The notes under the pieces: generated by a model
Seen by the model: the letters and a program-made list of their open reading frames with translations, nothing else
Database searches by the model: none
Told to the model about the DNA's origin: nothing
Translations under genes and position numbers: made by a program
Shown here: positions 33,760 through 41,312 of the stretch, in pieces
How the letters are laid out: each line of letters opens with the position of its first letter
Numbering within the stretch: the first letter of the stretch is position 1
NCBI GenBank assembly: GCA_019058015.1
Contig: JAHLWH010000030.1
Coordinates: forward strand, 1-41,312
Length of the DNA: 41,312 nt
From: Promethearchaeota archaeon
GTDB lineage: Archaea; Asgardarchaeota; Lokiarchaeia; Sigyniarchaeales; SOKP01
Direction: 5' to 3'

Positions 33760-35402
33760 ATGCAACAAAATCAATTTTTTTTTGAGAATCAATCACGAAA
33801 TTTAAAAAAAATAGAAAGTGGTAAAAAAATTAATCCTAAGCGGGATACGCCTAAATCAGTAACGGGCCAGAGTTATGCAATTCGCATTGATAAAAATAGA
33901 GAAAATATAAAACAGTTTCCAAGGAAAAGCAGAATTGCTTTAAGTTTTTATATATATAAACTTTTAAACAAAAAACCCGAAATAACAAACGGATTAATAA
34001 TTGAAAAAATTTTTCTAAATATTGAGAATTCATCAAAAATTAAAGTAATTCCACTTTCAGAACGCAAGGAAATAAAAGAAAAGAGGAAAAACCGAGATTT
34101 TAAAAAAGCAATACACAAATATTTCCTTGAACTAATTGAAATTATAAGAGAACTAAGAAACCTTAATATACAGAAAAAGAAATATGCTCAGCAAGGTTTT
34201 GTAAATGAGCTTATATCTCAAGGAATTACATTGGGATTATCTCCTACATACTTAAAAGAATTTATAAAAGAACTAGTAAAAGAACTGCAAAATAAATTCG
34301 ACGATTTCAATCTCAAAGGTATTACTACAAGATGGACATACGAAGATTTACAAAAATTGGCGCAAAAAAAAAGAGGAAAACTACTTAACACTAGAGAAGA
34401 GTTTGAATCTATTAAGACACCACCATCTCATACAATATTTTTATGGGAAGGGAAAATGGTCATAAATTTAAATTAAGTCCCGCTAAGATTATGCAAGAAA
34501 TTTGGTGTCCTCAAGAGAGAAAGCAAAAACCATGGACTTATGAGAGATTGAAAGAATTGGCGAGAGAGAGAGGTTTAGAAAAAAAAAGCATTCCTGGAAA
34601 ACTCCTAATAGCCAGAGAACAATTTGAAAAATTGAAAAAAATTAAACCCCCAGCTAGAACTAAATATCTATGGAGCTGTGAAATTGAAGGGCATGAACCG
34701 TGGGAGGCAAGACCAGATAGCATTAAGGATGGAAGTTGGTGCCCTATTTGTGCACCAGCAACTCCATTGACTTATGAACACATAGTAAAATTGGCTAGGG
34801 ATATAGGAATAGAATCTACTGGAAAACCCGGCAAATTTTTAACACCTAAATATAAAGTCAATAAAATCTCAGCTAAATCAAAAAAGCATTTTCTATGGCA
34901 ATGTGGAGAAGGACATGAACCTTGGAGTGCCACACCCTCAAATATTAAGTTAGGAAGATGGTGTCCAATTTGTGCGGAATGAACTAGCGAAAGAATTACA
35001 AGATACTTTTTTGAAAGCATATTTAAAGCAAAATTTCCAAAAAGCTCTCCAAAATGGTTGCAAGAATTAACAGGTCGAAAATTACATTTAGATGGATATA
35101 ATGAAAAATTAAAATTAGCGTTTGAATTCAATGGCATACAACATTACGAACCGATATATGGGTATGAAAAGTTAATAATCCAACGAGAAAATGACGCTTC
35201 TAAAGAGTTGGCATGTGAGAAAGAAGAGGTTATTCTTATTATTATTCCTTATGATTTTGAAGGAAGAAAAGATTTCGTAGATTACGATAAAATGCAGAAT
35301 TTCATTGTTAATGAATATGAGAAAAAAACAGATAAGAAATTACCTAAATTACCTTTTCTTGATTATAGAACAAGGAATTTTAAGAGATTAGATGAGTTCT
35401 AA
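33760..35402 (+). pseudogene. Disrupted repeat/zinc-finger PD-(D/E)XK nuclease gene
   Basis: Three open segments (33760-34476, 34443-34982, 35058-35402) join into one product of about 547 residues if one base is restored near 34450 and the TGA at 34980-34982 is read through. The N-terminal ~190 residues are basic and unassigned. Three ~70-residue repeats follow: a W/L-T-Y-E-x-L/I helix, a K-x-L-L/F loop, then L-W-x-C...G-H-x-x-W/F...W-C-P-x-C fingers. The end, LHLDGYNEKLKLAFEFNGIQHY, carries the D...E-x-N-G-x-Q-H pattern of a Vsr/PD-(D/E)XK-like nuclease. After the TGA, 25 codons (TSERITRYFFESIFKAKFPK and on) continue the family sequence in frame. This is typical of a mobile endonuclease that has decayed. 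Sequencing error could explain one of the lesions. Confidence 0.75.
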
Positions 35403-35515
35403 ATTTTCATTTCAATTTTTGTGTTTTATTAAGAGAATAATAGTAAGAATAAATTCTTGGAGTCTATTAATTTATTTTAAATACTAATTTAAATTTTTTA
35501 TTAAACTTTTCAATA

Positions 35516-38248
35516 ATGCCCATGGAAGATTGGAAAACTAAAAAATTAACTCCTATGATGGAACACTGGAGATCAATAAAGTCAAGGTTTCCCGATGAGT
35601 TAGTGGCTTATAGGATGGGGGATTTCTTTGAATTTTTTTACCAAGATGCGGTTAGAGTATCAAAGCTCTTAGGTATCACGCTCACAAAAAGAACATTTGG
35701 AGGAAAAGACTCATATCCGTTAGCAGGCATTCCACATCATTCTGGAAATTATTTTAAAAATCTTGTTAATTTAGGAGAAACTGTTGTAATCGTAGAACAG
35801 CTGGAGGACCCAGCAGATGCTAGAGGACGAATTGTTAAACGAGGTATCGTGAGGATAATGTCACCTGGAACAATTATCGAATCGGACATGTTAAAAACAA
35901 ATGAGAATAATTACATTTCTTCAATAATTAAAGGTAAAAAAGGCTATGGTATTGCATTTGCCGACTTATCAACTGGAGAATTTTCAACCACTCAATTCGA
36001 ATCTAAAGAAGGTATTGCTGAAGAAGATCTTTTCGCGATTTTTTCTCGTTATAGTCCTGTTGAGCTTATATTACCATTAAACCTCTATCAGGATGACGAT
36101 TTCATAATTAAAATCAAAGATATTAGTAAATGCATTATAAAGGAATTTCAGGATTATGTTTTTGAATATGAAAATGGATATTCGATAATTATTAAGCATT
36201 TTAATTTAAGCAATCTAGAATCTTTTGATTTAGAAAATTTACAAATGGCAGTGCAAGCCTCTGGTGGTTTATTAGCATTTTTAAAGGAAACTCAAAGAGA
36301 TGTTATACCAAATATTTTTCAAATTAAGGTTATTAAACAAAAGGAAGTATTAAATTTAGATTATTCAACTCAGAGAAATTTAGAACTATTAAGGAATATT
36401 AGGGACCGAGGAAAAGATGCAACACTTTTTTCCATTTTTAATCATACTCAAACACCTATGGGTGGTCGTTTATTAGCTAAAATTATTGTAGAACCACTTA
36501 TAAATAAAGATCAAATTAACCAACGATTAGAAATCGTTCAAAAATTTAAGGATGATGTTTTTTTAAGGTCTGATCTTAGGGATAAACTTGAGAAAATGGG
36601 GGATCTTGAGCGAATTATTAATAAGATTAATTATTCTCGTTCCGCAAATGCGAGAGATTTATTAAATTTGAAAAATTCTCTCGAAATAATTCCAGAAATT
36701 ATAGACTTGTTAAAAAAAGGAAAAACTCCAGAGTTAGAAAGTTTTTTAAAAAAAATTAAAGATTTTTCGGTAATTCGAGACTTAATTAAGAATTCCATTG
36801 CAGAAAATCCTCCAACTACCATAAAAGAAGGCGAAATAATTAAAGAAGGTTATAATGAAACGGTTGATGAGTATCGAAACATAATCAATAATGGAAAAAG
36901 TTGGATGTTAAAATTTGAGAAATCGTTAAAACGACGTTTTGCTATACAAACTGGGATTAAGGTATCACATAATAATATTTTGGGATATTTTATAGAAATT
37001 ACTCATGCTACCAAATCTAAAATCAGAAATTTTCCCGAAGAATTTATTTCAAGGCAATCCATTAAAAATGCTGTAAGATATAAAAGTAAAGAATTAAACG
37101 AATGGGAGGAAAAGATTCTAACAGCTGAGGAGTCAATTAATGATTTGGAATTTCAAATGTTTTCAGAAATACGAGAGAAAGTAGTTATGCAAACTGTTGA
37201 TATTGGAGATGTTTCTGAATCAATTGCAATGATTGATGTATTATGTACTTTTGCTGAAATAGCAGAAAAATATGATTATTGCAGACCGATTATGCGAGAT
37301 GATGATAGAATTATTATTAATGAAGGGCGTCATCCCATTGTTGAGCAAATTAATTTTTCGGAACCCTTTATTCCTAATGATTGCTATATGGATACGGAGA
37401 AAGAACAGATATTAATTATAACTGGACCGAATATGGCGGGAAAATCAACTTTTTTAAGGCAGGTTGCATTAATTTGTTTGATTGCACAAATGGGGAGTTT
37501 TATTCCAGCGAAATCGGCAGAAATTGGTATTATTGATAGAATTTTTACAAGAATTGGAGCATCGGATGATCTTGCGAGACGATTAAGTACTTTCATGATA
37601 GAAATGAACGAAACTGCAAAAATCCTTAATTATTCTACTCCAAAAAGCCTTATAATCATTGATGAGTTAGGGAGAGGGACATCATCCTCAGATGGAGGCG
37701 CAATAGCAATAGCAACTTTAGAAAAATTACATTCCATGAAAGTAAAAACTCTATTTTCTACTCATTTCCACCAACTAACAGAAATTAAACTTCCTCGAGT
37801 AAAGAATTATCATTTAGATATAAAGGAAGATGAGGATGGTAACATAACATTTATTAGAAAAGTTCAAGAAGGAAGTACAGATAAATCGTATGGCATACAT
37901 ATTGCACGACTTGCCGGGATCCCAGAAGATACTATTATAAGAGCTTTTAAGGTCCTTGAACAGATAGAAAAAAATGATACTTTTAGAGAAACAATTAGAA
38001 ATGGAAATAAAATAAAAAAGGAGACTCCTAAACCTAGGAAAAAAGAAATAAAAAAACCCGGGAAAACTGTGCAAACATCATTCTTTAAGCCAATTGTGAA
38101 AATAAAACATGAGATAAGTGAAGAATATATTAAATTATTTGAAATTATTTATAATGTCGATATTGATAATATCACTCCACTAAAAGCAATAGAGAAATTA
38201 AGCGAAATAAAAAAAAAAATTGAAGATATTGAATCTAATAATCACTAG
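35516..38248 (+). CDS. mutS: DNA mismatch repair ATPase MutS
   Basis: A 910-residue bacterial-type MutS1. The mismatch-reading F-x-E is F37-x-E39 in YRMGDFFEFF. A connector and lever core follows. The ATPase has Walker A GPNMAGKST at 637-645, Walker B DELGRGTSSSDG, and the ST(H/F)FHQL switch. A basic Lys/Pro-rich stretch and a C-terminal helix pair (EEYIKLFEIIYNVDIDNITPLKAIEKL), as used for dimer/tetramer contact, complete it. It binds mismatches and recruits MutL, whose gene begins 12 bases after the stop. ATG at 35516, or the ATG two codons later. MutS1 is patchy in archaea and is usually ascribed to transfer from bacteria. Confidence 0.97.
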   Translation: MPMEDWKTKKLTPMMEHWRSIKSRFPDELVAYRMGDFFEFFYQDAVRVSKLLGITLTKRTFGGKDSYPLAGIPHHSGNYFKNLVNLGETVVIVEQLEDPADARGRIVKRGIVRIMSPGTIIESDMLKTNENNYISSIIKGKKGYGIAFADLSTGEFSTTQFESKEGIAEEDLFAIFSRYSPVELILPLNLYQDDDFIIKIKDISKCIIKEFQDYVFEYENGYSIIIKHFNLSNLESFDLENLQMAVQASGGLLAFLKETQRDVIPNIFQIKVIKQKEVLNLDYSTQRNLELLRNIRDRGKDATLFSIFNHTQTPMGGRLLAKIIVEPLINKDQINQRLEIVQKFKDDVFLRSDLRDKLEKMGDLERIINKINYSRSANARDLLNLKNSLEIIPEIIDLLKKGKTPELESFLKKIKDFSVIRDLIKNSIAENPPTTIKEGEIIKEGYNETVDEYRNIINNGKSWMLKFEKSLKRRFAIQTGIKVSHNNILGYFIEITHATKSKIRNFPEEFISRQSIKNAVRYKSKELNEWEEKILTAEESINDLEFQMFSEIREKVVMQTVDIGDVSESIAMIDVLCTFAEIAEKYDYCRPIMRDDDRIIINEGRHPIVEQINFSEPFIPNDCYMDTEKEQILIITGPNMAGKSTFLRQVALICLIAQMGSFIPAKSAEIGIIDRIFTRIGASDDLARRLSTFMIEMNETAKILNYSTPKSLIIIDELGRGTSSSDGGAIAIATLEKLHSMKVKTLFSTHFHQLTEIKLPRVKNYHLDIKEDEDGNITFIRKVQEGSTDKSYGIHIARLAGIPEDTIIRAFKVLEQIEKNDTFRETIRNGNKIKKETPKPRKKEIKKPGKTVQTSFFKPIVKIKHEISEEYIKLFEIIYNVDIDNITPLKAIEKLSEIKKKIEDIESNNH

Positions 38249-38252
38249 AGGT
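38248..38252 (+). promoter_or_regulatory. Ribosome binding site of mutL overlapping the mutS stop
   Basis: GAGGT begins at the last base of the mutS TAG and lies 8 bases before the mutL ATG. Ribosomes finishing mutS will uncover or reuse it, so the two proteins are probably made in a fixed ratio. Confidence 0.6.
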
Positions 38253-38260
38253 AATTTATT

Positions 38261-40141
38261 ATGCGGCGAATAAAAAAAATTAAAGATTTCGAAAAAATTG
38301 CTGCAGGAGAAGTTGTTGAACGGCCTGCTTCAGTTGTTAAAGAATTGGTGGAAAATTCGATTGATGCAGGGGCAAAGAACATCAAGATTATCATTAAAAA
38401 TGCTGGAAAAAGTTTAATTCAAGTAATTGATGATGGCTACGGTATTGAAAAAGAGGATGTAGAAATCGCTTTTGATCGTTACACAAGCGGAAAAATTGAA
38501 AAATTTGAAGATTTAGATACTCTAACAACATTAGGATTTAGGGGAGAAGCTCTTAGTAGTATCGCGGTAGTTTCACAAGTAGAATTAATAACACGCACTA
38601 AAAATGATGATTTAGGTTCGACCATCGTAATTCATGGCGGGGCGGTTATTGAAAAAAAGGAAATTTCAGCTCCTGTCGGAACGAATATTAAAGTAAAAAA
38701 TCTATTCTATAATATTCCCGCAAGACAAAAATTTTTAAAAACAAACAGGGTGGAACTTGGTCATATTACCGATATAATCACTAGATATGCCTTAGGTTAT
38801 CCTCAAATTCATTTTGTTTATCAACACAATAATTTAGATATTCTTAATTGTCCATCTTCAGATGATTTAAAAGATATGGTTTTCCATATATATGGAAAAG
38901 AAACTGCGAAAAAAATGCATCCAATCGATTATATCCATCAGGATGGGCTATTTGCATTGTCCGGATTGCTAGGCGACCCAGAAATTTCGAAAAAAAAAAG
39001 AACTAGCCCCAGTTTATTTCTTAATAAGAGATATGTTATATCTGATAAATTTTTTGAAGTGATTAAGGATGCATATAAAGGTTTCTTAATGATTGGGAGG
39101 TTTCCTTTCTTTATTTTAAATTTAGATACAAATCCTGCTTATGTTGATTTTAATATCCATCCCCAAAAGATGTCTGTCCGCTTTAATAATGAAAAGATAT
39201 TATTCCCCTTTATAGAAAATGCATTAAAGGCTCATTTAGATGAGTTATTCTTAACAAAAAAGGGCGAAATAATTACAAAACCATTGGAAACATTTATTGA
39301 AGAAGAGAAAGAGGAAATTCAATCTGGTTTAAAAAATATTACGGTTCATGTAGATGATCAATCTATAATAGCAAAAGAACAAGTATTAAATTTTCAAGCC
39401 GATTCAAACATTATCGATTCAGCAAAATCGAAGGAAATGATACAAACTAAACTAATATCCGAGGGCATACTTGAAAAGAAATTTGAAAATGCCATAGCAG
39501 AATCATTATACCGAGAACAATATATTATCACTGATACTTTACCTAAAATGCGTCCTATTTCAAGAACAGGGCAATTAAGTAACAAAATATATATATTATT
39601 TGAAAGTAAAGACGAGGATGGTAATCCAGCAATATTAATTATAGACCAGCATGCAGCTTCTGAACGAATTATGAAAGAAAAGTTTTTAAATCAATATAGA
39701 GATTCAAAAGTTCAAAAACAGCAATTAATTTCTCCCTTAAAAATTAATATCTCTCCAGCTGAACGTTTTTTTTTGAAAGAACATTTAAGTGAGGTTAATA
39801 AGTTTGGATTTGAATTAGAGGATTTCGGAGGAAATACATTTATATTAAGAGCAGTGCCAGCAATTATCGAAAAACTCCCCAAAATAGATATACTTAAAGA
39901 TATGATCGAGGAAATCGCACATATAGGAAAACAGCAGAGTTTCTCCGAATCTGAAGAGGAGATTATCAATTATCTTGCATGTCATAAAAGCATTCGGGGA
40001 GGGGATTATCTCACAACGAAAGACATTAGAAGGTTGGTTTTAGAGCTTTCGAAATGTAAAGACCCCTATCATTGCGCACATGGAAGACCCACTTTAAGAT
40101 TTATTACTTTTAAAGATCTTGATAAAATGTTTCACCGATAG
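38261..40141 (+). CDS. mutL: DNA mismatch repair endonuclease MutL
   Basis: A 626-residue MutL. The N-terminal GHKL ATPase is intact: AAGEVVERPASVVKELVENS with the general base E28 and Mg-binding N32, DDGYGI, and TLGFRGEALSS. The C-terminal domain has the endonuclease motif DQHAASERIMKE at 462-473, the ACHKSIRGG segment, and the final CAHGRPT metal-site motif. So it should nick DNA itself, as in organisms without MutH; none was seen in this window. The linker (about 340-440) is variable and charged. It is translated in tandem with mutS. The nicking strand signal is unknown. Confidence 0.97.
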   Translation: MRRIKKIKDFEKIAAGEVVERPASVVKELVENSIDAGAKNIKIIIKNAGKSLIQVIDDGYGIEKEDVEIAFDRYTSGKIEKFEDLDTLTTLGFRGEALSSIAVVSQVELITRTKNDDLGSTIVIHGGAVIEKKEISAPVGTNIKVKNLFYNIPARQKFLKTNRVELGHITDIITRYALGYPQIHFVYQHNNLDILNCPSSDDLKDMVFHIYGKETAKKMHPIDYIHQDGLFALSGLLGDPEISKKKRTSPSLFLNKRYVISDKFFEVIKDAYKGFLMIGRFPFFILNLDTNPAYVDFNIHPQKMSVRFNNEKILFPFIENALKAHLDELFLTKKGEIITKPLETFIEEEKEEIQSGLKNITVHVDDQSIIAKEQVLNFQADSNIIDSAKSKEMIQTKLISEGILEKKFENAIAESLYREQYIITDTLPKMRPISRTGQLSNKIYILFESKDEDGNPAILIIDQHAASERIMKEKFLNQYRDSKVQKQQLISPLKINISPAERFFLKEHLSEVNKFGFELEDFGGNTFILRAVPAIIEKLPKIDILKDMIEEIAHIGKQQSFSESEEEIINYLACHKSIRGGDYLTTKDIRRLVLELSKCKDPYHCAHGRPTLRFITFKDLDKMFHR

Positions 40142-40487
40142 GATAATAACCGAGGACAGATTTAATAAAAAATTTTTCTTGATCATCACTTGCTAATCTT
40201 AAAATCATATATATAAAAATTATATAAAAATATAAATCAATTTATAGAAAAGTATAACCTTACTTATTTTATCTTAATTTGATTTGTTTATTTTTTATAA
40301 TAATTCTTTTACATTTTGGAGCTTAAACCTTCTTTATTGATTTTGGTATGACGGTATATATATTCCGAAATTAGATTTATTTTGATAATAAATTATTACA
40401 CCTTAATTATTTATAAGTTACGGTTCCCAATTTTCCATAATTAAATATATCTCATAAATTTTAAAATAAAATGAAAAGAAAAATAAA
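40142..40487. other. Intergenic stretch without a recognisable gene
   Basis: 346 bases of strongly AT-rich DNA after mutL. No frame of note, tRNA or inverted repeat was found. A TATA-like TAATTATTTATAA at 40404-40416 lies about 70 bases before the following TTG start. A short ATG frame at 40471 (MKRKIN, then stop) overlaps that start and is probably not a gene. Confidence 0.5.
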
Positions 40488-41312
40488 TTGACTTCGGAGA
40501 GAAATAGTGAAAATAATAAATCAGAAAAAAATTTTTCACAAAAAGAATTACGAGAAAGACTTCCATTTGATAGGAAAAACTTTTCTGATAAAGTCTTAAA
40601 ATTTTTTGATGATTATAATATTCCTTACACAGATAAACAGAAAAGGTGGGATTGGATTAATAGAAAAACTGCACCTATATATTATCGAGAGATTATTTAT
40701 CCAGATGTAAAGGGTAAGTTAAATAGGGATGATTATTATCTAAAAAATGGAGAAGCGCCCACTCTTGAACAGATAAAAAAATATGGGCATCTAGATTTTG
40801 CATCAGCTTGTACATACAGAGGCATCAAATATAACGATATTTTAAGGGGAGTGGGGTTAAAAATCAATATAGAAATGAATCGTTGGGAAGGATTAAATTT
40901 GGAGAAAGCTGCAATAAATCTATTAAACATACTTAATGAAGGTTTAAGGGAGAAATTAGGTTTGGCAGATAATGAATCACCTACTCTTAAGCAATTGAAT
41001 GATAATGGATTCAGGGATTTTGCATCAGCTTGTAGAAAGAGAAGGATTAAAATAAACGATGTTATAATCGAAGCAGGGCTAAAAATTAATAAAGAAATGA
41101 ATCGTTGGGAAGGATTAGATTTAGAAAAAGCTGCCGAACATTTATTAAAAATACTTAACGGAGGTTTAAAGGAGAAATTAGATTTGGCTGATAACGAAGC
41201 ACCTACAATGGACCAATTGATCGATAATGGGTATGGAGACTTTTTGAGAGCCTATACAAATAGAGGCATCAAACATAATGATGTTTTGAAGGAATCTGGG
41301 TTAATTCCTCAC
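40488..41312 (+). CDS. Protein of 74-residue tandem repeats, N-terminal part (runs off right edge)
   Basis: An open frame of 275 codons begins at a TTG on 40488-40490 (MTSERNSENNKSEKNFSQKE) and has no stop before the window ends. A TAA lies 21 bases upstream in the same frame and no in-frame ATG precedes the conserved part, so TTG is the best start. After about 55 residues come three repeats with a core A/S-P-T-(L/M)-x-Q-(I/L)...F-x-x-A...G/R-I-K-x-N-D-V/I-(L/I)...G-L. Such short helical repeats occur before the catalytic domain of homing-endonuclease-like proteins (HNH-repeat/IENR type). The catalytic end, if any, is outside the window. I am confident it is coding; the function is only suggested. 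Confidence 0.7.
   Translation, partial: MTSERNSENNKSEKNFSQKELRERLPFDRKNFSDKVLKFFDDYNIPYTDKQKRWDWINRKTAPIYYREIIYPDVKGKLNRDDYYLKNGEAPTLEQIKKYGHLDFASACTYRGIKYNDILRGVGLKINIEMNRWEGLNLEKAAINLLNILNEGLREKLGLADNESPTLKQLNDNGFRDFASACRKRRIKINDVIIEAGLKINKEMNRWEGLDLEKAAEHLLKILNGGLKEKLDLADNEAPTMDQLIDNGYGDFLRAYTNRGIKHNDVLKESGLIPH
40875..41312 (+). repeat. Direct 222-base in-frame repeat
   Basis: The unit starting ATGAATCGTTGGGAAGGATT at 40875 recurs at 41097, a shift of exactly 222 bases (74 codons), and the second copy continues to the window end. The copies stay close at the DNA level. A more diverged unit, five codons longer, lies just before, starting near 40644. The closeness of the last two copies points to recent duplication or ongoing recombination. 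Confidence 0.8.

Noticed and set aside
34980..34982. Selenocysteine reading of the in-frame TGA.
   Set aside because: No family position needing Cys or Sec is known here, no SECIS hairpin was seen, and a separate frameshift upstream already breaks the gene.
33581..40416. TCCGAAAT and TAATTATTTATAA occur upstream of both the broken nuclease gene (33581, 33590) and the right-edge repeat gene (40364, 40404), suggesting a shared control element.
   Set aside because: The spacing between the two words and to the start codons differs, and a 13-base AT-only match between two AT-rich regions is close to chance or just a common TATA form.
40471..40491. Short ATG frame (MKRKIN) just before the right-edge gene.
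   Set aside because: It stops after six codons; a leader peptide cannot be excluded but nothing supports it.

Overview
The window is about 70 percent A+T, densely coded on both strands, and reads as a chromosomal piece of an Asgard archaeon, most likely of the Lokiarchaeia type. This is an inference from content. It carries archaeal information genes (an LSm protein and a RIO2 kinase), a four-subunit archaeal-type pyruvate:ferredoxin oxidoreductase, and many modules usually discussed in eukaryotes: gelsolin domains, a PP1/PP2A-like phosphatase, tandem SH3-like domains, an IFT52-like GIFT domain and an SCP2 domain next to a thiolase. No tRNA, rRNA, CRISPR array or insertion sequence was recognised. 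Several genes start with TTG or GTG and some of these have a clear Shine-Dalgarno sequence.

Layout. 1-1371: the end of an ABC-2 type exporter (permease running off the left edge, and its ATPase). 1503-4454: envelope glycan genes (GT-C membrane glycosyltransferase, dolichyl-phosphate sugar transferase-like GT2, AglD-like membrane protein). 4550-5161: a tail-anchored protein with an exact 11-residue aromatic ladder. 5320-6693: a PLP aminotransferase. 6817-8179: a two-domain gelsolin protein with a C-terminal zinc ribbon, followed by a small gene with a copy of that ribbon. 8228-10058: a long coiled coil and a GNAT acetyltransferase. 10123-14040: a same-strand run of a Clp1/Grc3-like kinase, a circularly permuted ATP-grasp ligase and an M14-like metallopeptidase, the last two overlapping. 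14030-17481: a membrane hydrolase, an acidic Cys protein, a D-cysteine desulfhydrase-like enzyme with a doubled CW tail, and a small membrane protein. 17669-20691: two convergent adenine DNA methyltransferases with no visible nuclease. 20796-24830: SCP2, thiolase, GIFT-RHH, PPP phosphatase and tandem SH3. 24849-28066: AIG2-like protein, LSm, methyltransferase, RIO2 and a membrane protein with a gelsolin-like N terminus. 28104-31262: porCDAB. 31423-33245: a duplicated monoglyceride-lipase-like gene. 33760-35402: a broken repeat-containing nuclease gene. 35516-40141: mutS-mutL. 40488-end: the start of a protein built from 74-residue repeats.

How the genes may work together. The por operon makes acetyl-CoA and reduced ferredoxin, and the thiolase/SCP2 pair and the two lipases suggest acyl or lipid handling. 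The two gelsolin genes, the phosphatase/SH3 pair and the GIFT protein point to cytoskeletal and signalling roles. The ATP-grasp/M14 pair looks like a writer/eraser couple for an amide or peptide bond. The mutSL operon is bacterial in type and lies between two genes that look like selfish or nuclease-related repeat proteins. All function calls rest on motif reading; no database search was run.
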